DNA of 25,170 nt from a virus: positions 1 to 25,170 of the IMG/VR virus record IMGVR_UViG_3300032084_000352. The stretch is one strand, 5' to 3'. Shown one piece after another: positions 11,829-18,920 of this stretch (positions are counted from its first letter, which is position 1; every line of letters starts with the position of its first letter). A model generated the notes under the pieces. It was not told the origin of the DNA. It saw nothing but the letters and a program-made list of their open reading frames with translations, and made no database searches. The position numbers were made by a program, and so were the translations under genes.

Positions 11829-12506
11829 ATGAAAGTATCATTGATTGATTTTATGGGCAGCGACCTCACTGTGGTAAACGCTGCCCGTGTTTCCTTTAAC
11901 AAGGAATCAGAGCGGGTCAAGGTAGGCAATCACCTAGACCTTTCAGAGAAAGACCAAAAGCTTATCAACTACTTAGCTGAACACGCCCACTGGTCGCCGT
12001 TCTCACACTGCTTCTTACAGTTTCGTATTGAAGCACCTCTCTTTGTAGCACGACAGCTAGTCAAACACCAAGTGGGGTTGGCCTGGAATGAAGTCAGCCG
12101 CCGCTATGTGGACTATGAGCCTAAATTCTACACACCTAAGATGTGGCGGAAGCGTGCAGACAATGTAAAGCAGGGCAGTGCAGACAAGAAGATACCGTAT
12201 GACATACGCCCCTTCATGCAAGAGGCATTGAAAACATACGACAACATGCTGAAAGAGGATGTAGCACCAGAGCTTGCACGCATGGTATTACCGCAGAACA
12301 TGTACACAGAATGGTATTGGTCTGGTTCTTTGTATGCCTTTTCCCGTGTGGTCAATCAACGGCTGCACGACACGGCACAGAAGGAGACACGTGCAATTGC
12401 TGATATGATTAGTCAAGAATGCGCACGATTTGATTTTAAACACAGCTGGAAAGCATTAACAGGACAGGAGCTATACACCGATGACAAACAATATGACTAT
12501 GACTAA
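11829..12506 (+). CDS. thyX: Flavin-dependent thymidylate synthase ThyX
   Basis: A 225-residue ThyX, which makes dTMP from dUMP using FAD, NADPH and methylenetetrahydrofolate. Family landmarks are an early NAARVS (17-22), HAHWSPFSHC (52-61), RIEAPLFVARQ (66-76), NEVSRRY (87-93) and a later YSFSR/NQRL-like segment (FSRVVNQRLH). The usual RHR-X7-S signature is altered here to Lys79-His80-Gln81 with one extra residue before Ser90, which may affect dUMP/FAD binding or simply mark a phage subgroup. GGAG lies upstream at 11815-11818. The gene overlaps nrdJ by 26 bases. Together with NrdJ and glutaredoxin it supplies dNTPs. Confidence 0.92.
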   Translation: MKVSLIDFMGSDLTVVNAARVSFNKESERVKVGNHLDLSEKDQKLINYLAEHAHWSPFSHCFLQFRIEAPLFVARQLVKHQVGLAWNEVSRRYVDYEPKFYTPKMWRKRADNVKQGSADKKIPYDIRPFMQEALKTYDNMLKEDVAPELARMVLPQNMYTEWYWSGSLYAFSRVVNQRLHDTAQKETRAIADMISQECARFDFKHSWKALTGQELYTDDKQYDYD

Positions 12507-14400
12507 TCACCTACCCACCGACTATCAAACATTTATTGCCACCTCACGATACGCCCGTTGGCTAGAAGACGAAGGCAGACGGGAGACATGGCCTGAAACA
12601 GTAGGTCGATTCATTGACTATATTGTACGTCCTTCGGACATTGACATCAAAACAATAGACGAGATTGAGGAAGCTATACTTAGCCTAGAGGTCATGCCTT
12701 CAATGCGTGCCTTAATGACAGCTGGTCCTGCGGCAGAGCGTGACAACACCTGTGTCTACAACTGTAGCTACCTACCCGTTGACCACCCCCGTGCCTTTGA
12801 CGAGGCTATGTTTATTCTTCTGTGTGGTACAGGAGTAGGCTTCTCTGTTGAGCGTCAAGCAATCCAGAAGCTGCCAACAGTTCCAGAAGAACTGACCAGC
12901 GTTGAGGATATGATTGTGGTACAGGACAGCAAAGAGGGTTGGGCAAAGGGCTTGCGTAAGCTTATCTCCCTGCTGTATACAGGAGACATTCCGAAATGGG
13001 ATTTGTCTAAGATTCGGCCAGCCGGTGCAAGACTTAAGACTTTTGGTGGTCGTGCCTCTGGTCCAGACCCGTTGAATGACCTGTTCAACTTTACTGTAGC
13101 CAAATTCAAAGGCGCAGCAGGCCGTAAGCTTAACAGTGTAGAGTGTCACGACATCATGTGTAAGATTGGTGAGGTAGTTGTGGTCGGCGGTGTTCGACGC
13201 AGTGCAATGATTAGCCTGTCCAACCTATCAGATGACCGTATGCGTCATGCCAAGTCTGGTCAGTGGTGGGAGAACGAGGGTCAACGTGCGTTGGCTAACA
13301 ACTCTGTTGCCTATACCGACAAGCCCGACATGGAAACATTCATGCGTGAGTGGACAGCACTGGTCGAATCTAAGTCTGGTGAGCGTGGTATCTTCAGCCG
13401 TGAGGCAGCAGACAAACACGTTGAGCGCAATGGTCGTCGTGAGATTGGCAAGGAGTGGGGAACGAACCCATGCAGTGAGATTATCCTGCGGCCTTATCAG
13501 TTCTGCAACCTGACAGAGGTTGTTGTTCGGCCTACCGACACAGAAAAAACCTTGACACGCAAGGTAAAGCTTGCTACAATCCTGGGTACAATTCAATCTA
13601 CGTATACCAACATGCCGTACCTACGGCCTGTGTGGCGGCGTAACACTGAAGAAGAAAGGCTGTTGGGTGTAAGCCTGACAGGTATTATGGACAATGAAAT
13701 CACTAGTAAACCGTCTGCAAAAACTCTTAACAAGCTTCGTGACGTTGCTGTACAAACAAACAACGAGGTTGCACAGCAGCTTGGAGTTGCTGCATCTGCG
13801 GCCATCACTTGCGTCAAGCCTTCGGGTACTGTCTCACAGCTTGTTGATTCTGCCTCTGGCATTCATGCTCGTCATAGCGAATATTATATCCGCACTGTAC
13901 GGGGCGATAATAAAGACCCGCTGACGCAGTTCATGCAGGACGCAGGCATCCCAGCAGAGCCGTGTGTAATGAAGCCAGACAGCACCACAGTATTTAGCTT
14001 CCCTACTAGGTCGCCCGACAACGCCGTAACACGTAACGACATGTCTGCGATTGAGCAGCTGGAGTTGTGGAAAACATACGCCCTTGAGTGGTGTGAACAC
14101 AAGCCATCCGTAACCATTACAGTTCGTGATGAGGAGTGGCTGAAGGTAGGAGCATGGGTGTTTGATAACTTTGACATCTGCTCTGGCGTATCCTTCCTGC
14201 CACACAGTGACCACACCTATGCACAAGCACCATATCAGGATTGTGACAAGGCCACATACACAACCGCCTTGAAGGAGATGCCTAAGAAGATTGACTGGTC
14301 AAAGCTTTCTGAATACGAGAAGGAAGACAACACCGCAGGGTCACAGACGCTGGCATGTTCTGGCGACAGTTGTGAAGTAGTTGACCTGACAGCAGCATGA
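12481..14400 (+). CDS. nrdJ: Class II (B12-dependent) ribonucleotide reductase
   Basis: A 639-residue adenosylcobalamin-dependent ribonucleotide reductase resembling the monomeric Lactobacillus type. It reduces ribonucleotides to deoxyribonucleotides without oxygen dependence. Active-site motif NPCSEI at 329-334 supplies the thiyl cysteine (331) and Glu333. Redox cysteines are probably Cys95 (or Cys91) and Cys342, and the C-terminal pair Cys626/Cys631 accepts electrons from thioredoxin or glutaredoxin. The CVKPSGTVSQLVDS loop (444-457) fits the family. No class I small-subunit or class III radical site is present. The host or environment must provide cobalamin. AGGAG at 12466-12470 supports ATG 12481. 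The stop overlaps glutaredoxin. Confidence 0.95.
   Translation: MTNNMTMTNHLPTDYQTFIATSRYARWLEDEGRRETWPETVGRFIDYIVRPSDIDIKTIDEIEEAILSLEVMPSMRALMTAGPAAERDNTCVYNCSYLPVDHPRAFDEAMFILLCGTGVGFSVERQAIQKLPTVPEELTSVEDMIVVQDSKEGWAKGLRKLISLLYTGDIPKWDLSKIRPAGARLKTFGGRASGPDPLNDLFNFTVAKFKGAAGRKLNSVECHDIMCKIGEVVVVGGVRRSAMISLSNLSDDRMRHAKSGQWWENEGQRALANNSVAYTDKPDMETFMREWTALVESKSGERGIFSREAADKHVERNGRREIGKEWGTNPCSEIILRPYQFCNLTEVVVRPTDTEKTLTRKVKLATILGTIQSTYTNMPYLRPVWRRNTEEERLLGVSLTGIMDNEITSKPSAKTLNKLRDVAVQTNNEVAQQLGVAASAAITCVKPSGTVSQLVDSASGIHARHSEYYIRTVRGDNKDPLTQFMQDAGIPAEPCVMKPDSTTVFSFPTRSPDNAVTRNDMSAIEQLELWKTYALEWCEHKPSVTITVRDEEWLKVGAWVFDNFDICSGVSFLPHSDHTYAQAPYQDCDKATYTTALKEMPKKIDWSKLSEYEKEDNTAGSQTLACSGDSCEVVDLTAA
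13552..13580 (+). promoter_or_regulatory. Promoter-like sequence inside nrdJ
   Basis: TTGACA (13552-13557), a 17-nt spacer and TACAAT (13575-13580) match sigma70 well (5 of 6 bases at -10). It lies inside the nrdJ coding region and could give extra transcription of the end of nrdJ, glutaredoxin and the genes after it. Chance is a real alternative because both hexamers fall on ordinary codons. Confidence 0.28.
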
Positions 14401-14615
14401 TTGAGATATACGGTCAGAAAGATTGTAAGTTTTGTAGGGATGCCAAGGTATTCTGTCGGATACGGAAGCTTCCCTACAAATACTACACTGTTCGTGAGGA
14501 CATCACGATAGAAGAGTTTAAGGAACTGTTTCCGCAAGCAAGGACAGTCCCGCAAATTGTAGTTGATGGTAAACACATTGGTGGTTACACAGAATTGGAG
14601 CATTATATATTATGA
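14397..14615 (+). CDS. Glutaredoxin
   Basis: A 72-residue glutaredoxin, complete in fold. The CKFC active site at residues 10-13, the cis-proline motif TVPQIV (50-55) and the end motif GGYTEL (63-68) are all present. It reduces disulfides using glutathione and would recharge the C-terminal cysteine pair of the ribonucleotide reductase encoded directly before it. ATG 14397 overlaps the nrdJ stop by 4 bases, which ties their expression. The size is at the short end for glutaredoxins, as in T4 and other phages. Confidence 0.93.
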   Translation: MIEIYGQKDCKFCRDAKVFCRIRKLPYKYYTVREDITIEEFKELFPQARTVPQIVVDGKHIGGYTELEHYIL

Positions 14616-14812
14616 ATGTATTACTTACAGCATTAATCAAAAAACTAGAGGGAGAGATTGCGGTAGCCGAAGCCAACGTAATGGTATACCTCAATCAAGC
14701 CGTAGGCATTGGGGAACATCCTGATGTTGTTGAGGCTATCGAAACGCAGATTGAAAAGATTGCTGCGGCTGATGAAAAGATTGAATCAATTAAGAAATCC
14801 TTCGGTGACTAG
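14612..14812 (+). CDS. Small coiled-coil-like protein, unknown
   Basis: A 66-residue helical protein. Hydrophobic residues recur at heptad-like spacing through LTALIKKLEGEIAVAEANVMVYL and again in EAIETQIEKIAAADEKIESIKK, so a helical hairpin or dimer is likely. No family is recognised. The ATG overlaps the glutaredoxin stop by 4 bases, and the end overlaps the following cupin gene by 8 bases, joining the nucleotide block and the carbohydrate block. Confidence 0.55.
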   Translation: MNVLLTALIKKLEGEIAVAEANVMVYLNQAVGIGEHPDVVEAIETQIEKIAAADEKIESIKKSFGD

Positions 14813-15323
14813 GGTACACAGACAGTGGGGCTACTACGACATCCTACTTGAGGGTGACGGATACCTTGTGAAAGAGCTTACAATTAATCCAGGCAAGTAT
14901 CTCTCTGACCAGAGACACAAGCATAGGAGCGAGGAATGGCTTGTAGTTGCTGGCTCTATACAAGTTGTATTACAGACAGATGGTGCATTGCAGCGCAGCC
15001 TTTGCTTTAGCAAGGGAGATAAACTTAATATACCCGCAAGAATGTGGCATCATGTTGGAAACAAAACAAACAAGCCAGCTAAGATTATTGAAGTATGGAT
15101 GGGAGATAAGCTCTTGGAAGAAGATATTGAAAGAAGAAGCCCGTGTAAGGCACACCTAGAAGCAAGGGTAGACAGTTGTGAGCTACACAATATACATGAC
15201 ATCTGTATACACTGCGGCAGAACAGAGCGTGACATAACGCACTGGCAAGAAATGACGCACGAAGAAAGAAAGCAAGCCAACCTATTGGCAAAGAAAAGAT
15301 TGCAGGGTGTTTGGCATAAGTAA
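14805..15323 (+). CDS. Cupin (mannose-6-P isomerase type) fused to DUF1289-like tail
   Basis: A 172-residue protein from GTG 14805; ATG 14772 (183 residues) is an alternative. Residues 1-110 match the type II mannose-6-phosphate isomerase/ManC C-terminal cupin: RQWGYYDILLEGDG (6-19), LTINPGKYLSDQRHKHRSEEW (metal His38 and His40, Glu44), GDKLNIPARMWH (71-82, His82) and IIEVWMGDKLLEEDI. Residues 125-165 resemble DUF1289: Cys125, Cys134, Cys137, then GRTERDITHWQEMTHEER. That small family may bind a metal or iron-sulfur cluster, though its function is unknown to me. The fusion is unusual. The cupin probably acts in mannose or GDP-mannose metabolism, matching the GDP-mannose dehydratase at 18898, but the isomerase reaction is not proven. 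Confidence 0.78.
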   Translation: MTRVHRQWGYYDILLEGDGYLVKELTINPGKYLSDQRHKHRSEEWLVVAGSIQVVLQTDGALQRSLCFSKGDKLNIPARMWHHVGNKTNKPAKIIEVWMGDKLLEEDIERRSPCKAHLEARVDSCELHNIHDICIHCGRTERDITHWQEMTHEERKQANLLAKKRLQGVWHK

Positions 15324-15331
15324 AAAAGTTC

Positions 15332-15360
15332 TTGACTTAACTAAATAAATTTTATATAAT
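15332..15360 (+). promoter_or_regulatory. Strong sigma70 promoter of the glycosyltransferase genes
   Basis: TTGACT (15332-15337), an AT-rich 17-nt spacer and a perfect TATAAT (15355-15360) form the best promoter in the window. Transcription would start near 15366-15370, exactly at the base of the hairpin that follows. It lies in a true gap of 111 bases. Confidence 0.72.
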
Positions 15361-15369
15361 ATAAGATAA

Positions 15370-15414
15370 GCGGTGGGCAGAGTTCTTCAGTCCTTTCTCT
15401 CATCTGTCCACCGC
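15370..15414 (+). promoter_or_regulatory. Long leader hairpin before glycosyltransferase gene
   Basis: GCGGTGGGCAGA (15370-15381) pairs with TCTGTCCACCGC (15403-15414), giving 12 pairs with one G-U, around a 21-base pyrimidine-rich loop. It begins about 10 bases after the TATAAT box, so it would form the very 5' end of the mRNA. No T run follows, which argues against a terminator. Likely roles are protection of the transcript from decay or a binding site for a regulator. GGAG (15426-15429) and ATG 15435 follow it. Confidence 0.6.
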
Positions 15415-15434
15415 ACCCTTATATTGGAGCAGTT

Positions 15435-16199
15435 ATGAACAGAAGACCAGTTATTTATGTCGGGTATGACGAGCGTGACCATCGAGCTTACGAGGTTCTG
15501 GAACACTCTATCCGCAAGTACAACAAAACATATGACATTATTCCCCTGCTTGAACCGGAGCTTCGCCGCATTGGTTTGTATCGCAGGGCTTCACGTGTGT
15601 TTGAACACGACCCACATCAACGGTATGATGTGTTTGACAACAAACCATTCAGCACAGACTTTACGTTTACTCGTTTCCTTGTCCCCGCATTAAACCAGTA
15701 TCAAGGATTGGCATTGTTTATGGATGCCGATATGCTTGTGCGTGGTGACATCGAAGGGATATTCGGTGTATATGGTAAGAGAACAGATTTTGCTGTCCAG
15801 TGTGTCAAGCACAAGTATGAGCCACCCGAAGGAGAAAAGATGGACGGTGTAGCCCAAACCCGCTATCGCAGAAAGAATTGGTCTAGCTTTATGTTATTTA
15901 ACTGCTCCCATCCTAGTAACAAAAAGCTTACCCTTGATGCAGTCAACCTGCAATCAGGTTCTTGGCTGCACTCTTTTGGGTGGCTTGACGATGACGAGAT
16001 TGGAGATATACATGAAGAATGGAACTGGCTTGATGGACATTCAAGCGAACATGTTGAAGCAAAGAATGCACACTTTACAACGGGCGGCCCGTGGTTTAAT
16101 AATTGGGAACCAAAGCGGCCTATTGACGAAGCATATGCAGAAGAGTGGCAAGCCGCCGAAAAAGAAATAACAACGCAGCTTATATTGGAGAACATGTAA
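15435..16199 (+). CDS. GT8-like glycosyltransferase
   Basis: A 254-residue probable glycosyltransferase of the GT-A, family 8-like kind. It opens with IYVGYDERDHRAYEVLEHSI (residues 7-26), a nucleotide-sugar-binding start. The metal-binding DxD motif is in LFMDADMLVRGD (94-105), followed by a mixed region with WLDDDE and a FTTGGPWFN motif near residues 215-224 that fits an acceptor/donor pocket. The donor sugar cannot be told from sequence. It has no membrane helix, so it acts in the cytoplasm. Its stop overlaps the start of the following three-domain protein, and both sit behind the promoter at 15332, implying a joint pathway. Confidence 0.78.
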   Translation: MNRRPVIYVGYDERDHRAYEVLEHSIRKYNKTYDIIPLLEPELRRIGLYRRASRVFEHDPHQRYDVFDNKPFSTDFTFTRFLVPALNQYQGLALFMDADMLVRGDIEGIFGVYGKRTDFAVQCVKHKYEPPEGEKMDGVAQTRYRRKNWSSFMLFNCSHPSNKKLTLDAVNLQSGSWLHSFGWLDDDEIGDIHEEWNWLDGHSSEHVEAKNAHFTTGGPWFNNWEPKRPIDEAYAEEWQAAEKEITTQLILENM

Positions 16200-18481
16200 T
16201 GTATACTTTTGTAACCAGCTTTCCAAAAAAATTTGAAAAAGACTACGGACTGCCAATGCTGGAGTCTGTTGTTAATAAATGGAAGCCAACAGATTTTAAA
16301 CTATACGTATACCTAGAAGGATACGAAGGTAATATAGACAGCCTCCCGCAGGAAAGCTTTATTACCTATCGTCACATCGAGGATGTGCAAGCACGTAACG
16401 ATTTTATCAAACGCAACGCAGACAAGAACGGCCGCTTTGCGGAAGCACCGTATAACTACAGGATGGATGCTGTGCGTTTCTGTAATAAAGTTTACGCATA
16501 CTCTGACCTAGCCCTTGAGTTAATGGGTGAAGAATACAAAGGCTGGTTAGCGTGGCTTGATGCTGACACTATAACAAAGAAACGATTTACTGCAAAGGAT
16601 GCAGCTAAGATTATGCTTGACGAAGTAGACATGGTACATCTTGGTCGTATTGACATTGACTATAGCGAGACAGGTTTTACTGCCTGGAACATGGCGTATC
16701 ATAATGCCTGCTCACATATTGTAGATATACGTGGCGCATACGATACCGATGAGGTCTTTGGCTATCGTGAGTGGACTGATTCATTTGTGTATACACGTCT
16801 GCTTAAAGTATATGAAGCACATGGTTCTAAAGTACGTAACTTGTCAGAGGGTGTTCGTGGCCTAGAGGTATTTGAAAACTGTATATTAAACGAACACTTT
16901 ACACACAACAAGGGTAATCGAAAGTTTGAAAAGAAGCAAGAAGTTTCCCCTGATGTTGTCGGACCCAAAAGATACAAGCAACTAGCAGACATGGTTCGCT
17001 TTTACTCCAAAGGCCGTGATAGCTTTACTATTGTAGAAACAGGAACATGGAATGGTGGCCGTGCTATTGAGATGGCTCTTGCTGCATTTGAAAATGTAGA
17101 TACTGTACATTATCGTGGCTTTGATTTGTTTGAAGAAGCTACAGATGAGACAGACAAGCTAGAGCTAAACATTAAGGCTCATAATTTAACAGAGGCAGTA
17201 GGACGCAGGCTTGCAGAGTTCACAGTTAAAATGACAGAGCAAGGTAAAAAATTTACACACACTCTTCACTGTGGAAATACTAAAGAAACAATGAAGGGCA
17301 AACGCTTTGATGATGTAGACCTTGCATATATTGATGGTGGTCATTCATATGATACAGTCAAGAGTGATTATACATTTTTGAAAGACGTTCCGGTTGTGGT
17401 ATTCGATGATTACTATTCACATAAAGACGAAGAGTTTTTAAACAATCCAGATTATAATGGTATTATTAGAACCTTTACAGAAATTAAAGACAAGAACAAG
17501 AACATCCTTCCGTCGGATGACCCGACTGCTTTTGGTGGCAAAGTACACCTTGGAGTTGCCTTGTCTAAAAAAGAAAAGCCATTACCCAAAGACTTAACAC
17601 GGGTTCCGATTATTGTTAAACCAAAAGACTCAATGCCAGCAGATGATATACATAAGAATATTATTTATAATGTAGAAAAAATAAATGATTTTGATTGGGT
17701 CAAGCAATATAAAACAAACAACAAGCATGTTATTATTGCTTCTGGTGGTCAGCTCGACATGAAAGAAATTAAAAGGGTACAAAAGAAATATAATGCAGAG
17801 ATATGGTGTGTTAAACATTCATACCCTCGCCTTCTTAAAGCAGGAATTAAACCTGATGCTTGTGTTATCCTAGACCCCCGCCCAGTTGACGGTGTAAGTA
17901 CCCATGGAATTAGACGTAAAGATTTATTTGAAACAGTAGACCCAAGCACCATGTTTATTATTGCAAGCATGACTGATATTTCTGCTGTCGATTACATTAT
18001 GTCAAAGACAAAAAATGTTAAAGGGTTTCATGCATTTACAGATGCAGTGCGTGACACAGAAAGAAATGATACGTTTGTAGTTAATCCTAAACTACCTATT
18101 CCTACGGGAACAGTCTTTATTTCTGGTGGCACAGCTTCAGCAACAAGAGCAATAGGACTGTTAGAAACATTAGGATATAGAAACATCCATATGTTTGGGT
18201 TTGATTCTAGCGTACCAGATAGTAAGGCAAACAAAGAAGACAAGGATGAAATGGGACAGCCCAAGTATATGCATGTAGAAACAGGCGGAATAAATTTCTG
18301 GACAACAGGAGAGCTTTTAGCCCTTGCGCAAGACCTGGAAAAAATGTTTGATAGAAAAGACCTGGCTCTTAATATAAACTTTTACGGAGAGAATACTTTA
18401 GCGGCTCAAGTATTTAAGCAATCATACTATAATACAAAGTTTCAAACCTTTGAGGAGTTTATGGATGACAGGGCAGCTTAA
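16199..18481 (+). CDS. Three-domain glycosyltransferase-methyltransferase-DUF115 protein
   Basis: A 760-residue protein that joins three carbohydrate-related modules. Residues 1-250 look like a GT-A glycosyltransferase, with DAD at 121-123 in GWLAWLDADT. Residues 273-460 form a class I methyltransferase of the Methyltransf_24 kind, with the SAM loop IVETGTWNGG (278-287), DLAYIDGGHSYD (374-385) and VVVFDDYY (399-406). Residues 508-740 resemble DUF115, the domain of Maf flagellin-glycosylation proteins: VIIASGGQLD, KAGIKPDACVILDP (547-560), SGGTASATRAIGLLETLGY (642-660) and MFGFDSS. One chain may therefore transfer, methylate and attach or sense a sugar. The start ATG 16199 has GGAG at 16187-16190; longer upstream forms overlap the previous gene. 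The target is unknown. Confidence 0.78.
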   Translation: MYTFVTSFPKKFEKDYGLPMLESVVNKWKPTDFKLYVYLEGYEGNIDSLPQESFITYRHIEDVQARNDFIKRNADKNGRFAEAPYNYRMDAVRFCNKVYAYSDLALELMGEEYKGWLAWLDADTITKKRFTAKDAAKIMLDEVDMVHLGRIDIDYSETGFTAWNMAYHNACSHIVDIRGAYDTDEVFGYREWTDSFVYTRLLKVYEAHGSKVRNLSEGVRGLEVFENCILNEHFTHNKGNRKFEKKQEVSPDVVGPKRYKQLADMVRFYSKGRDSFTIVETGTWNGGRAIEMALAAFENVDTVHYRGFDLFEEATDETDKLELNIKAHNLTEAVGRRLAEFTVKMTEQGKKFTHTLHCGNTKETMKGKRFDDVDLAYIDGGHSYDTVKSDYTFLKDVPVVVFDDYYSHKDEEFLNNPDYNGIIRTFTEIKDKNKNILPSDDPTAFGGKVHLGVALSKKEKPLPKDLTRVPIIVKPKDSMPADDIHKNIIYNVEKINDFDWVKQYKTNNKHVIIASGGQLDMKEIKRVQKKYNAEIWCVKHSYPRLLKAGIKPDACVILDPRPVDGVSTHGIRRKDLFETVDPSTMFIIASMTDISAVDYIMSKTKNVKGFHAFTDAVRDTERNDTFVVNPKLPIPTGTVFISGGTASATRAIGLLETLGYRNIHMFGFDSSVPDSKANKEDKDEMGQPKYMHVETGGINFWTTGELLALAQDLEKMFDRKDLALNINFYGENTLAAQVFKQSYYNTKFQTFEEFMDDRAA

Positions 18482-18920
18482 AGAAAGGCAAGAAAAGTTT
18501 TGTCAGGCATATCTTATTAGCAGAAATGCAACTTCTGCTGCAAAAGAAGCAGGGTATAGTGAACGCTCTGCATACAATCAGGGATATGAACTTTTAAAAA
18601 AACCTGAAATACAACGAAGACTTGAAGAACTTGAAGAAGAATACAGCACCGATGTAGATGTTGTATCAGAACTTGAGAAGCAATACGAGCAAGCCAAAAC
18701 AAACGGCAATGGACAGACCGCACTTAAAGCTCTTGAGTTGCTGTCTCGTGTACGTGGTAACAATGCAGAAGACGAGGGACCGCAGGACGTAGCAGGCCTT
18801 GAAGGAAAGATATGTGCATCAATGCAAATCATAGGTAAAGAAAAAATGTACGAACTATTTATGTCTACATGGCCTGAAGATTTTGAGGACGAAGAAGATG
18901 AAGTTGTCTCCGATGAATAA
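18465..18920 (+). CDS. Terminase small subunit
   Basis: A 151-residue small terminase subunit of the Terminase_2 type, which recognises phage DNA and starts packaging with the large subunit. The typical N-terminal helix-turn-helix reads KERQEKFCQAYLISRNATSA, then AKEAGYSERSAYNQGYELLK and PEIQRRLEEL. A helical oligomerisation region and a very acidic end (EDFEDEEDEVVSDE) follow. ATG 18465 is supported by GAGGAG at 18452-18457. It overlaps the preceding gene by 17 bases and the following one by 23. No large subunit is visible in the window, so the small subunit is separated from it or it lies outside. Confidence 0.87.
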   Translation: MTGQLKERQEKFCQAYLISRNATSAAKEAGYSERSAYNQGYELLKKPEIQRRLEELEEEYSTDVDVVSELEKQYEQAKTNGNGQTALKALELLSRVRGNNAEDEGPQDVAGLEGKICASMQIIGKEKMYELFMSTWPEDFEDEEDEVVSDE

